Source of the DNA: Dermatemys mawii
Taxonomy: Eukaryota; Chordata; Testudines; Dermatemydidae
Assembly: GCA_007922305.1 (NCBI GenBank)
Contig: ML677335.1
Span: forward strand, 21,201,933-21,265,932
DNA: 64,000 nt
Direction: 5' to 3'
This document shows positions 1 to 12,171 of the stretch, piece by piece. Position 1 is the first letter of the stretch. Every line of letters starts with the position of its first letter. A program made the translations under genes and the position numbers. The notes beneath the pieces were generated by a model, which was not told the DNA's origin, did not search any database, and was given only the letters and a program-made list of their open reading frames with translations.

Positions 1-3000
1 TATAATACCCTAAACTGGTGAGCATGGTAATATGCCACCAGATTTATCTAGACATTGATATTTCATGTTTAAAATGTTAAAAGTTCTTTCAATAATCACA
101 CTGGTGAGTTTTAGGAGATTCATTAACATTTCAATTATTTTGTTACAATTTATTGGGGGCATAAATTAAGAATAAATATCCAGTTTTCTATAAAGTACTT
201 TCTGATTTCTGTCAGTTAAACAAAAGCCATTTTAAAAAATGAGAATAAATTTCATTAAACTAACACACACTCAGCCATATTCCTTTTAATTATGAGAGTT
301 TTAAAATGCTATATTCTATGAATTTGTATGCAACTGAATTAATCATATCATCCTGGATGGATGGAAAATCAGTGGGAGTAGGTCCAATCCTGTAGCTTCC
401 TTGCATTAGGTAAATGCCAGATGGTAATAAAATCAGGCTAATCTCTCCTGAGGAAGGATGGTGAAGTGAATAATAGGTGAAGAGCAAATATACTTGGACT
501 GTGGTCCTGAGTTGTGGAGCTGCTTGAGTGGCAGGGAGCTCTTCCAAATGAGTTCTCCATCCTTTAAGCAACTGTAGCTCTTTCCCTGATCTTCTCTGTG
601 CATGCCTTATGTTTGGGCTGTGACAGCAGCTAGATGCTATAGTCTACCTTGGCCATAACCTTTTCACATGGGTCTGACACCAGGAGCAGGAAGGACCAAG
701 ACTAATTTCCTTTGTTTCATAACAATGGTTTTAAATGGACTTTGTCTGCAGGAGCTTTCATGTCCTGGTTCATGAAAGGAATTTCATTCCTGAAGGGCTC
801 CCTCGCATCCTCCCTTTGGAGACATATTACCAACACTGCCAACCCCAAACATTCCAACATGTGAGTGGCTTTAAAATCATGAGATTTCTTAACATAATTA
901 ATTTAAGGTTCTTTTATTTACCTTGTTTTACCTGGTTTTGAGTCTTTAGGGTACACTAAGGTCATTGAAAGAGAATCCTTGATGGGTCAGGTCGCCTAAT
1001 GGGTTGCACACTCAGTTCCTAGCTTCACCTCCCAGTGGGAAGGCCTTTCAGTCCAATTCCTAACACTACTTCTGAGCGGAGTTGCTCCCTTTTAAGCTTT
1101 CTCTCCAGTGAAAGCATGCTTTGCAGGTCTGGAGGTGTGGGGCTACCTGAATCCAGTATTGTCCTTTAACCCTTTTGGATCTGGTGGGGGTTATATACAC
1201 CCCATAACAGTCATTTACAAGCTTTATTCCACATCAGTGAGGGCTAGAAACTTCCTTTTTTAAAAAACTGAGATTCTGATGTATTCACTTGGTTCCAGGA
1301 GCTGGGAGGTTCAGAAAAACAATTATTGTAAGACTCACAATAACATTGTGAGAGTTGGCAGTATTGTGTTACGAGTAGCCTCTCTCCAAACCAGAGTGCT
1401 TCTGAGGAAAAAACCTCAGCCCGAGGAGGTTACTTCTACCTGAATGAGCTTCATGTGGGAGCTGTCAGCCAGGAACATTTCCCAAGGCTCCTTTACTGCT
1501 GTTCTCTGGATGAATATCAGCCAGCCTGAGAAGAACCTATTTCCCCATGCACACTTCCCTCAAGGCAAAGCCTGGTATCCCTGAGCCTCTTTGGTGGACT
1601 TTTTCCAGAGCCTAACTGCTCCATGGCCACCATGGGGCAGATGAGTACCAAGACTCATCTGATAGGGAAATAACTGCAATCATTGAGCATGAATATGGAG
1701 GGGAAATTATTTTGCTTGTAAACCTCAGTTTGTTAGCATTGCTGTCTCTGAGCCAAATACTGAGAATTGCTGAGCATTTGCTGTGCACATAGTACTCCCA
1801 CTGATTTTAGTATGAGTTACAGGTGGTCAGCGCTTGTCAGCGTTTAGCTCCATAGGAATATGTATGCAGTCAATAGTGCCTAGCCAGCTATTTGCTGCTT
1901 TATGTATAACAAAAAATATATGCAAGGATTGGCAGTGAGGTACAACTCATCTTCAGAGGCTTTCAAGAGAGACAAAGCCCTTATTTTAACTGATTGCTTT
2001 AGCTTGGGACCAGAAAAGAGCACTGTGTGATTGTGAGCCTGGTGAGCAAAGCAGAGTGATCTCATAAGCTAACACTGATAGTCTTGTTAAGGATCATCCT
2101 TGAGAGCCTGAAAGTCTGGCAAACAGCTCACTTCAACTCCAATATCCTCCTGCCCACACATCTCCAAGTACAATGGTCTGGGGTGGGATAGAAGTCAAGA
2201 TACCACAGGGCTATAGTGAACAGTCCTGTCTTCAGCAACTAATTAGATACCTATCTGGCGGTGATAACCTGAACGGTTGCATGTCTAGTAAAGAAATGAG
2301 CTATGCCTGTATATTCATGATGATGGTGCTGGCATGTTCTTGCTGCATAAGAAATTTACTTTCCGTCTGTACCATCAAATATATACGGTTCTCTATTAAT
2401 AATAACCCTAAATCATCATTTAAATTGCCACTAGATGCCTATATTTAAGCCACTTGATGTGTTTAATGTTTAAACAATGGTAATAAATCACTGAGTGATT
2501 TATCTGTTATCTAAAAGGATTGTTTAATTATTCTAAAGAATAAATGGCCCCTGAATATTTAACTAAGGGATTTAGACAACTGAGATACTGTTTTAGAATT
2601 GTTATTGCTTTTATTTAGATTTGTTCCTTTCCTAACCACTGAAATACTCTGGGGCACACAACATATGTCTTGCCAGTGCTGCTGTTTATGAGTAAGGCTC
2701 CAGCTCCCCCCAGCTCAAATCATGTCACTTAAGGGACTTTCTGCTTTCCCTCCTGCTCTATTTCTACCATACTGAAAACAGTTTCCTATATAAAAGATGT
2801 GGCCTTGGGTTATGCACTGAGATATGACGTAAAAGGAGCCAGCACCTGTACAGATTACATCACATTCAACTCTAACAAAAAGCTATTGGGTTTTATTACA
2901 GCTTCTTCAAAACGTTAAGAACAACTGAGAAAGGCAAAGTAGAACAACAAAGATCTGACACTTCTGTATCGGCTTCAAACACATTAGTGTAGAATAATGT

Positions 3001-4525
3001 ATTTATTATTTAACTAACTCTTCTGGTCTAGAATATTGCTACATCATCCACAATGATACCCACTCCTTACAGAAAGGTACACAAACACACTCTGTCATCA
3101 CAAAGCTACACATTGACCCTAGTATTAACATATTACTGTGAGGATTTTTTAAATTTAATTTCTTTATATAATAAGACACAGTCACATTCCAGGGAAAAGA
3201 AAAAGCTTTACATTTGCCCTTTTTCACTGCAGCTGTATTCAAACACATTGTAGTTGACAGAGACAAAGTTTAAATATCCAGGGACAAACATTATCTCTGG
3301 AGAGATCTAGATAAAGTCACTGTAGATCAAGCTGAGGCTGAGGCTGGCAACTTTTAGAACACAAGTCAAGACCTATCGCCTTCAGCGGACACATTGTGGA
3401 ATGCCCTCAGTACTAAAATGGACTTTCATCTAAAGTCCTGGAGTCCAGTAGTACAAATGTATTTAGAACCAAATACCATTACACACATTTCTGATGTGCT
3501 CATTACAATGGAATTTAACTGTTGTTACATATAGTAGGTGCTTACTTACAAATACTCAGACTAAAATGGTTTACTCAAAGACATTTCCCACTTCCTATAA
3601 CATGATACCTTCAAAACATTTCTTATTTCCTAATACTCAACTTAAAAGAGTAGCTTCTGGTCTGTACAACAATCTTAAACAAATCATCAAGATTAATTTT
3701 ATAATACCCCTTATCTAGTTTAAATATATTGTTCATGTCTTCTCTACAGATTACATAATTCCAGTTTTGTAATTCTTTTCATATATAAGCACCCTTCATT
3801 CCATTTATCAGTTCAGCTTTCTTGTCCTAGAATCTCATTGCATGTCATTGTACAGCTTCACTGAATCTTTCTTCAGATACGTAGACGCAAGTCAACATTC
3901 TGTTAATCTTTCCTGTTCCTATACACTGGACTCAGAATTTAAATGTTGGGTATATCAATGCATTCACATTCCTCCCGCAACCCACCCACCCCCCCTTCAC
4001 CCATAATGCTTGACAGCCTTTTATACTATACTCTGCTTGGTCCTTATTTCTGCTCAGTTGCATCACTTTATACTTAAAGACTTTGGGGAAAATTCATCTC
4101 TACTGTATTTCTATTGGATTCAGTAGAGGAATGAATTCAGCCCAAAAAATTTCATATTTCACTTCAGAGTCTCTTCACCTAAATTTTTCCTCTTAACCCC
4201 ATTTTGTCTCATTTATAAATTTAAGACAAAATTTTTAATGTTTCTTCAGCCTAAATTCCTTTTGCGTGCACAAAGTTTTATATATGCAGAACGTGCCTGT
4301 ACACTTTTAGCACATGCAAATTCCAGCATGCAAGTGACAGTATTTGAAAATGTATATAAAGTATTTGCACACCCAAATTTGTGAACACACATGACATGGT
4401 TTTAAAATTTGGTGTTTATTTATTGGACCCTAATAAACCTCAAACTAAAAAAAAGCTTGAACAAGAGATCTTGTCTGATGAACAAAAAAATTTGTGATAT
4501 ATATACACTGTTAAAATACAGAAGT
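1..4525. other. Unique AT-rich non-coding DNA
   Basis: No gene or repeat that I recognise. Open frames are under 100 codons, occur on both strands and show no domain. The only local structures are a short hairpin at 1638-1661 (9-bp perfect arms CAGATGAGT/ACTCATCTG, 6-nt loop) and a C-rich run near 3975-4000. Confidence 0.6.
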
Positions 4526-4575
4526 GACAGAGTCCTGTGGCACCTTAAAGACTAACACTAAAGACTAAAATACAA
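4526..4575 (-). mobile_element. Penelope-like 3' tail fragment
   Basis: This stretch contains GTCCTGTGGCACCTTAAAGA, the reverse complement of the tail class also seen at 43160-43175 (CTAAGGTGCCACAAG). It is a short relic, cut off on both sides, with a small local repetition (ACTAAAGACTAA). Assignment to a Penelope-like family rather than a SINE rests on memory of turtle repeats and on the association seen at 42925-43195. Confidence 0.5.
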
Positions 4576-5900
4576 AGATTGTAATGCTGCCAGAATCAAC
4601 TGTGCTTTAGATTACTGACTCCATGAAAATACACAATTTTTGCATTTAAGAAGAGGGAAGAATTTTGGATTCAAGTGTTACTAGAACACACTCATTTCTG
4701 GAATTCAGGCAGGTGTTGCAGGAATTTATCCCTCCAATGCTGTGTTCTAATTTGTACTGGTTCCATATTTCCCCCACATGATGGGACTGTTGGAATTTTG
4801 TTCCTGTATAAATGGAGGAAATTGGGTCTATTAATCCAGCAATGCTGAATAGTCATGAAGGTAACAAAGGGTGGCACTAATTAGGACTTCAGCCCCCTCA
4901 GATGATACAAAATGAACAAAAAAGGGCCCAGAACAGATCTTTGCAGGAAAATCTTGAGGGGAGAAGTAAAACATCATAGGAAGCTTGGGGTGGATTTTTT
5001 AAAAAGGTAACGCAAGGTGAAATTCAGAGTAATTTTTATTTAAAACCAATAAATTACAAATTATTTACTAAATAATGTATGAGGGATTTCATGTTTTTGT
5101 TCATGTGAATTTGCATTTACAAAGTCCTGCAGATTTTCCAAAACTTCCCACAGATGCTGTGGCAAAATTCTTACTGATTTCCATTGGCTCTAGTTAATGT
5201 TTGCACTCAGCTCCCTCCCAGAGATTTACCACTGAATTTTACTGGGTCCAGATAACTTCCAACTCCTCTCCTCTTCCACCACAACCACCATTAAGTTGCC
5301 TCGATGAGTCTGGATTTCCTACCTTTCTAATCTACCACTACGCCTCTGGTGGTATCAAAAAATAGCATCAACTGGCTTCCCATTCTGGTGAGGGGAGTGG
5401 TCATTTAAAAGTTTAGGTAGGATGCACTACTATTCAAGTATGATGATTTATTGGCTCATGATAAACTATATATCTATTTCCTGAATATGAAGAATGAGAA
5501 CACTTATACAGTGATCTCAAATTGACAGGAAAACATTGCCCAATAGATAGCTGTATGCATGGGGTGGGTTGAGATCGCTTTTCACTACAAGCATCACAAC
5601 TTGCTGTAAATGTTAGAAGACTACACTTTGGCACTTGACATGCCATCTCCCTTCTGTAGTCTATAAACAAAGGGAATAAATGCCAATTATTGAAAGCCTC
5701 ACATGTTAGTAGAGCCATTGAAATCACAATGGAACTAGATGCATGAGAAAAAGGCTGCAGAATCAGGTTTAAGTATGTCTGAGAGAAGGGAAAGAGACAG
5801 GAAATCTGTTAATTAGCATACACATGCGTAAGTATATACATTTTTCAGAAGGAAAATGGAGTGCTTTGAGATTAGTAGCGCTTAGTTTGTAATGAAAGAG
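4576..5900. other. Non-coding DNA, nothing recognised
   Basis: AT-rich unique sequence. A 97-codon minus-strand frame around 5434-5727 has no recognisable domain and looks like chance. Confidence 0.55.
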
Positions 5901-5975
5901 GTGCCAGGGCTCACGCTCAGAGGTACTGGACTATGACATGCCAAGCTGAGAGGCACTGGGACTCAGCCCTGGCAC
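5901..5975. repeat. Inverted repeat, 11-bp perfect arms
   Basis: GTGCCAGGGCT at 5901-5911 is perfectly complementary to AGCCCTGGCAC at 5965-5975. Inside, the motif CAGAGGTACTGG near 5918 is echoed as GAGAGGCACTGG near 5948. I recall similar text in dispersed turtle repeats, so this is probably a fragment of an interspersed element and not a local regulatory hairpin. Confidence 0.55.
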
Positions 5976-6315
5976 AAATTGAGCACTGGAGATTAGCAAA
6001 CAAAAAACAGTGTTAAGGTCAAGCTAATACTAAAAGGGGATTGGCAACAGATTCATAATATTCAAAATTAGTTACAGATATGGGTTCTTAACTTTGGCTC
6101 AAGGTTACTGGGTAATGACAAAATCTCCTGACTGAATCCAAACAAACACTATCCGTTCCTCCTCTAAATCCCTTCTCAAGACGCATCTCTGCCATAATGT
6201 CTACAAAACCACCTCTGCTACTCATGGTTAGACAGGTGACAAGCTGAGACTATTCCTCTTCCCCTTTTGTTTTCCTTGCCTCTTCCTCCCAAAAGTCCAT
6301 GTGACTAAACATCAT

Positions 6316-6339
6316 CAACAACAACAACAACAACAACAA
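6316..6339. repeat. (CAA)n microsatellite
   Basis: Eight uninterrupted CAA units. The flanking sequence from 5976 to 6564 is AT-rich with nothing else recognisable. Confidence 0.9.
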
Positions 6340-6564
6340 GTAACAATACAACACATGTAACAAAGCTGTAGTGTAAAGACATCAACACAGAGAGCCATGT
6401 TCGAAGTTCCTATATTTATTAAACTCCCCATTATAACACATCCTGATCCTCTCTGGTAATGGCAGAGAACCAGGAGCTCTATAACCACAAAAGTGGTACC
6501 AATTCTTCATCATATTCATTACTTAATTTATTGTATCCACATCCTCTACCCCCTTGTTTATGTC

Positions 6565-6690
6565 TTTAGGTTGTAAGCCCTTCAGGGAAGGTTTGTCTTT
6601 TTTCTATTTGTACAGTATTCAGCACAATGGAACTCCAATCCCAATCAGGGCCTTTGTGTATCACCATAATATAAATATTTATTACTACTA
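6565..6690 (+). mobile_element. CORE-SINE/MIR-like 3' tail
   Basis: The order TTGTAAGCCCTTCAGGG, then TTGTACAGTATTCAGCACAA and a trailing TATTACTACTACTAC run matches the 3' half of the two longer SINE copies at 46115-46405 and 47668-48015 (TGTACAGCACCTAGCACAAT). The tRNA-like head and core are absent. A minus-strand open frame crossing this stretch is therefore chance. Confidence 0.6.
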
Positions 6691-8053
6691 CTACGCCTGC
6701 ATTATGTAAGACAAGCCCAATGACTACCTGTGAAAATGCTGCTTTATATTTATAATGAGACAGGAAGATATCAAAAGCAAACAATACCATGATAAATTTG
6801 TCAGTTAATAGCTACACACCTTTGGAGTGCTGTGTCATTTATCTCTATATGACAAATCCACACCTTACAATATGTTGTTGTGCTGAAGTTTAAAAACAAA
6901 AACTTAAGCTATAATAGCCTATTATTTAAAACACTGTATGCGTACAGGAGTTCCTTTCATCCCATGAATTCCAACATACTTTACAGACTTTACTAATTGT
7001 TAGTATATACTATGGGTCAAATTCTGTCCCCATTTACATCTGTGTCACCCCACTGAAGTCAATATGGTTGCATAGGCATAAAAGGTTAGAAATTCTGGAT
7101 ATGTATGTGTATATCTAGAGAGTGGGGGTAAGATATAAAACAACCTTAACTCTGTCTTTTTATCCCTGTTATTGCCTGGACAGAGATTTAGAACCTTAAG
7201 GGAGGTTAAAGTAGTCAATGTTTTATTTGCTCACAACAGAATTAAGACTGCAGTACTCTGATTTTTCAAAACAGTGCAGAATAACAGTTGGAGAATGTAG
7301 CACTTTGCCTGATTACTGTAATGTAATACTTTATAAGAGGACCATGGCCCCAAATGGCAAAAAAATCTAGTGAGATCAAGTGATCTCCGAAATTTCCTCC
7401 ATCTTCAATGGTGGGTGGAAATCTTCTGAGAAGTTTTCATAAGATCTTAGTCAAATTTGACCCAATACTATAAAATGGTCTCCTTCCAGTTTTGGATCTA
7501 CCTCAGAATTAAAATTGTAGAGGTGGATTTTCTGTGAATTTGGCTCCCAGCCCCAAGTTTGAAGGAGTTCAGATAAGAGTTTTCTCTTATCCCTAATATA
7601 AACTAATTTAACTTACATGTGGGAGAGGAGGCAGTTTGGTGATGAAGAAAGGCAGAGCTACTTCAAAAATTTAAATGGGTAAATGTAGTTTGCCTTAGCT
7701 GTATGTGAGCTCATCCTATAGCTGACAAACTTTCAAAGTCCTGCTGCTACTGCTGCCACCACCCTGGAGTCCCTTATGCACAAGTGAACTTTATTTAAAG
7801 ACAGCTCAGAAAGCACACTTCCATGCAGTGCTTTGTTTTAAGGGCTGTTCAGTTAAGTCTTCCTGTGTTTTGCCACACTCAGTGTAATGTGCTTGTATGC
7901 ACTGTAGAGGCTGGAGAACTAGAGCAGCTGTCCCATAGGTATTCTCCACTAAAAGAGCTATTTCATTCAACTATTAGCTTCAATTGTCACAAGGAATTGA
8001 GAAGAAGGTATATTTATTTTGCTCTGATTTTTGTAATCATTTTTCTCAGCAGG
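6691..8053. other. Non-coding DNA
   Basis: AT-rich, no gene. Apart from the palindromic repeat at 7031-7086 nothing is recognised. An 84-codon frame at 7823-8077 has no domain and runs into the LTR that starts at 8054. Confidence 0.55.
7031..7086. repeat. Short palindromic repeat with GAAGTCAAT core
   Basis: A centre CACTGAAGTCAATATGG is flanked by loosely inverted arms (TTTACATCTGTGTCACC against GGTTGCATAGGCATAAAA). The same centre type recurs near 47816, 59350, 59540, 60340 and 61058, which suggests an old dispersed palindromic repeat. Confidence 0.4.
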
Positions 8054-8836
8054 TGTCATAAGTGTGAAGTAGCCTAGAATTAGTGTTTACCTGTAAGGGG
8101 TTAAGCTAAAGGTAACCTGAGAGGTGGACAACTGACCAATGAGAAATTCCTCAGGAGACAAAGGATTTTAAGTTTCAGTTTCTCTCTGGGTCCTCTCTCT
8201 GTTCACCTCGGCTATAGGATGAACACAGCTATGTCTTTCACTCTAACTATAGATTCTATCAAGTACTGTAGTCAGTAAATTTACCTTCTTTTTATCACTT
8301 GGAGGGTTCTCAGTGGTGAGCGTTGGCTCGGTGCTTCTTGATATTGTAAGCTTCAGCAGAGATATCAACAGTGGGAGAAAGTTGCCTCGGGGGAGAGGTT
8401 TGGTTTCTGAATCCTTTTGTTGATTATGGTAGATGCTGTTCTATTGATGGTTACATAGGATTTATTCCTTTCTTTTTTTCTTTTATTAAAATCTTTCTTT
8501 TAAGAAGGTGACTGCTTGTTTTCCATTGTGTAAGATCCTGGTTTTGGATCGGGCACGTCTCGCAGGATCGGGCAAGGTTTGGTTTTTTTATTCTCTCAAG
8601 CTTTCCAGGGAAGGAAGAAGTTTGGGGGGTTAGTGGAAAGGGAAAGAAGGGTCCCAAACTACCCTAGACCTAGTTTGGTGGTGGCAGCGTACCAGGTCCA
8701 GATACAGAAGAAGTTGTGTTCTGGGGAAAACATTTTAACCCAAGCTGGTAAAATAAGCTTGGGGGGGTTATTTCTTTTTTCATGCCGGTCCCCACATCTG
8801 TACCCTAGAGTTCAGAGTGGGGAGGCAATCCGAACA
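8054..8836 (+). mobile_element. Solo LTR of an endogenous retrovirus-type element
   Basis: The element begins TGTCATA and ends GAACA, giving TG..CA termini. It is bracketed by a perfect 5-bp direct repeat GCAGG at 8049-8053 and 8837-8841, the size expected of an LTR integrase duplication. A polyadenylation signal ATTAAA lies at 8485-8490 with a GT-rich stretch after it, so transcription would run on the plus strand. The remainder is typical of turtle LTR text as I remember it (for example TCCCCACATCTGTACCCTAG near 8791). No gag, pol or env sequence is adjacent, so it is a solo LTR left by recombination. Open frames within it, including 113 codons at 8579-8920, are not genes. Confidence 0.85.
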
Positions 8837-8844
8837 GCAGGCCT

Positions 8845-8916
8845 GTGCCCAGATGGTCCAGTGGCAGAGTGTTTACTTGTAAAAAGGCTTAGCCTGGATG
8901 TGTGTGTTCAATCGGA
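8845..8916 (+). mobile_element. tRNA-like Pol III promoter pair (tRNA relic or SINE head)
   Basis: TGGTCCAGTGG at 8854-8864 fits the tRNA A-box consensus at 10 of 11 positions. GTGTTCAATCGG at 8904-8915 resembles a B box lacking one base. The spacing of about 50 bp suits a tRNA with a long variable arm or a tRNA-derived SINE head. I cannot fold a clean cloverleaf, so a functional tRNA is unlikely. It begins within 10 bp of the LTR target duplication. Confidence 0.4.
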
Positions 8917-9655
8917 ATAATTACATGAGTTTCAAACATTTTTCAGACAATCACTGATTTCATCAGTCATTTTCTAACACATTAATATACACATTCAGTT
9001 AAATTTCAGACCAGATATCTTTACAAGGACAATCCTCTCAAGAAGGAATCTTAAATTGGCTGTGGTTACAAACAAACAGATCTGGTTAATTCAATTAATA
9101 GGAAATGTCACTGGTTTCAGTGGCAGAAGTGTCCGATTTCCCCTTCCTCACTTTCTAAAAGGTCACATATGTCTCTTGTAAACACACATTACACCTTCTG
9201 CATCAAGCCAGAAAACTATTTTCTGAAAAATATAAACAATTTTTGTATTTTCATTTTAAAAGCCATACACAGTAAGTGATTTAGAGAAGCAAATCAAAGT
9301 AAGTGTACCTGCTATTGTTGCATTTCTTGAAAGCTGATAAATTTGCAGATGGCACACTGTATAACATTTTATTGACAAAGAAACACCCTACAATGCATTT
9401 CCATCTCCCTCATATTGATTCAAGTCAGCCCAGGCAATCATACCAAAAAAAATCAAGCATTTTACAGTTAACCAGAATCAGAACAAACTGAAATACCCAG
9501 CTAGAAGTGATTTTTTTGCACACAAGTAAGCTTATCACTAGGGCTGAAAAGCCCACACAACTAAGAAGCTCCTGTAGGCTCAAACTCAATTAATAAAGTC
9601 CAACCTGCAAAGTATTGACTTTATTTAAGGCTGTCAAAGCCCACAGAACAGTTAA
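8917..9655. other. Non-coding DNA
   Basis: AT-rich sequence with no recognised gene or repeat. Confidence 0.5.
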
Positions 9656-9962
9656 AAGATTGGAAAATATTCCTTATAGTGAAAGACTTAAGAAGTTCAA
9701 TCTATTTAGCTTATCAAAGAGAACGTTAAGGAGTGACTGAATCACAGTCTATAAGAACCTTCATGGGGAAAGAAATTTGATAGAGGGCTCTTCAGTCTAG
9801 CAAAGGTATAACAAATCATGTGGCTGAAAGCTGAAGCTAGAGGAATTCAGATTAGAAATAAGGCACAATTTTTTTTAAAACAGTAAGGGTAATTAACCGT
9901 TGGAACAGTGCAGATTCTCCATCAATGGAAATGTTTTAACCAAGACTGGATACATTTTCAAG
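9656..9962 (+). mobile_element. CR1-type LINE, 3' ORF2 end fragment
   Basis: The plus strand carries the C-terminal signature of CR1 ORF2 at nucleotide level: AGAAGTTCAATCTATTTAGC (LFSL-type residues), then text for the arginine-rich K-E-R-L-R block, the Y-K stretch and the later W-N-S-type segment around 9895. The frame is broken by stops and small indels. Both ends are truncated: there is no 3' tail of 8-bp units, and no upstream reverse transcriptase core. Confidence 0.65.
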
Positions 9963-10545
9963 GCCATGTCCCTCCCAGACCCCAATGCCCTTTTCCCCCA
10001 GCTGTGGCTGCTTCCCCACTCAACCTAAATTTGCCACTACAATTGGTAACTAACTCTGACTTTTTGCCTATTACTTATAATATATCTTTTGCAGTCAATA
10101 AACTTGTTTGACTGTTTGTCTCTACCAGTGTGTTTGCCTGAAGCGTGTGGTAAATTTGCTCAGGCTTTATACAAAGGCTATTATATATCCATTTTCCATT
10201 GATGAAGTAGTGAACCAATTAATAAATCTGCAATGCTCGTCTTGAGCAATGCAAGACAGTATATTCCTGGGGTATGGTGGTAGAAGCTGGGGGAGGGATT
10301 TGGATGGTGCCTTTCACAGTGAGATTCATGAGTGGCTCTGGGAGCATTCATGCAATGTAGCTGGATGGGGAAACGCCACATGTGGTTTTGCTGAGTGGAG
10401 GAACTTGCTGATTGTCACTAGCAGGCATTTTGAGAGCCAGTCCAGATAGGAGAGAGTTTAGGAGGCTTGGCTGTCCCACAGTCCCAGGCTGTATCCCAGA
10501 GAGCTTGTCACATAATGTTCCACCTAAGGTGGGTCCCCATCAAGG
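9963..10545 (+). mobile_element. LTR-like sequence with AATAAA
   Basis: A TATA-like stretch (CTTATAATATAT near 10074) is followed about 20 bp later by AATAAA at 10097-10102 within GTCAATAAACTTGTTTGACTG, an arrangement common in LTR R regions. Downstream text (for example GTGAGATTCATGAGTGGCTC near 10320) matches what I recall of turtle LTR sequence. I could not define TG..CA ends or a target duplication, so the limits are approximate and the call is tentative. Open frames at 10249-10618 are not genes. Confidence 0.4.
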
Positions 10546-10881
10546 AAAGAGTCATTTAGGTAGATGTGGAGAGATGTCATCCTGTGTAAAAGACTTGCCA
10601 CGTTTCTCTCTTTCTTAAGATAAAAGAGAGAGACAAATGGCCAAAGTGGATTTGATGAAGAGTTTATAAATGGTATCCTGAAATTCTTGGATGCACTTAT
10701 AATAAAGTACAAGAGTAAGAAGTCTATTACATGTGAATTTTGTAAAGAAATAGGAAATTAAAATACCCAGGTGCCATGAGGCAATCATTTTGAGATAGCA
10801 AAAAATATTTATTTAGGATAAAGATATTTCAAGATTGTCTTGCTCCTATATTTTCATCTTGTTAATTATACTGATGCATGT

Positions 10882-10920
10882 CAGTATAATGCATTTTGAT
10901 GCAGTATGATGCATTTTGTA
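10882..10920. repeat. 20-bp tandem duplication
   Basis: CAGTATAATGCATTTTGATG is followed directly by a near copy beginning CAGTATGATGCATTTTG. The surrounding 10546-11313 is otherwise unremarkable AT-rich DNA. Confidence 0.75.
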
Positions 10921-11313
10921 AGCAAGCTTTGAAATACTTTTTCACCAGCATTAAAATCTTAGGTGAATAGCTTGCTGTAGCTCTGCTTTATGTGCTGGTA
11001 TAGAATATAGATGAGAAGCACAGTGTGTGACCTAATACTATACCTTACTACTTTTGCTTTTATTGACTCATACCGAATATACTGATGGAATATCATGCAT
11101 TGAACATTGTCCCTCTTTTGAATGAAGTTACAAAGGAAAAGCTTCACTTTCTGCAATATAGGTGCTATTTTCCTTCCAGTTTAAAAAAAAAACCTCAGAG
11201 AAGAGCATTGTTTTATATCTAATATTGTGTGTGAAATTTAGGAGTTATTCATTACAGTTAAGGCAAATGACTTAAAGCAACTTTAAAGGAATATTAAGTG
11301 CACATGCTAATTA

Positions 11314-12171
11314 ATATGCATTAGTGGGCTTATTCAACAATACATAAAGTCCAGAGGTGCAAACAATTTGATGTGTATTGGGGTGAACTTCCAGCAAGCA
11401 ATTCTTCCAATTTCCTTCCTCAGTGTCTCCCTTCCCAGCTCTCATGCCACAGAGCCTTGCCTATGTCCTTGTTCCCGTTCCTCCCCTTAACAAAACATTA
11501 TTCCAATTCCCCACACACACACACACTTACTTCCTAATTGACTGAAGACTATATAGTGAAACTTGAGTTCTTCTTAGCAATACCTTAACCAATCACTGTA
11601 CTTAAATTTACCTATCCAATCCTAGCATACTGTAACATGATTATCTAACCAATTATATCCCACCACCTTAATTAGTTTACACCCAACAAAATTAATTATA
11701 CAGCAGACAGAACCAGGCAGATTAACAGTAGAAAAGTGGGGGCCATAAAGATAAAATATACGGAAATGAGGGTTTTACAACCACAATTATTGACAAGTGA
11801 TTTCTTGCCAGACAGGACACTATCAAACTAAGTTTTCTTTAACCATCTTTAGCTGGTGGTGATAGGCATTAACAGGACAGGACTGTATTCCTAACAGCCC
11901 AATAGCACCTATTTCAATGTGACTAATTTGGAATGTGAGGATGTGCCATACACTACCCAGCTTATGGCTGCCTCTGCTGCTTAGCCAAAGGCCTTAGCCT
12001 AACAACAGGGCCTCAGCTTGTCACAGTAAGAGAAGGCCCTTACACAGGCGGACAATGATTTTGATTCTTTCTTTTATACCTCTATAACTAGCTAAGTGAT
12101 AAGAATACACCTAAATTCTTAACGTATAGGCCTTTTCAGACAGGCCTGAATATCTATATCCTAACAATATG
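11314..12171 (-). mobile_element. LTR-type element, minus orientation
   Basis: Read on the minus strand this has the layout of an LTR promoter. Three CCAAT-box cores lie at 11649-11653, 11616-11620 and 11589-11593, followed by a TATA box CTATATAG at 11549-11556, then a long leader toward 11330. The right edge reads ...ATATCCTAACA, so on the minus strand it opens TGTTAGGATAT. A 9-bp direct repeat TGCTAATTA flanks the region at 11305-11313 and 12172-12180. That is longer than a usual LTR duplication, so exact ends are uncertain. The sequence closely resembles a repeat I recall as common in turtles. No internal retroviral gene is present. A (CA)n tract lies at 11512-11526. Confidence 0.65.
11549..11653 (-). 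promoter_or_regulatory. LTR core promoter: CCAAT x3 and TATA
   Basis: The TATA box CTATATAG is at 11549-11556. CCAAT cores (plus-strand orientation) lie about 33, 60 and 93 bp upstream of it in the minus direction. Each sits in an AACCAAT or TCCAAT context. The arrangement suggests NF-Y-type activation of the LTR; function is inferred. Confidence 0.5.
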
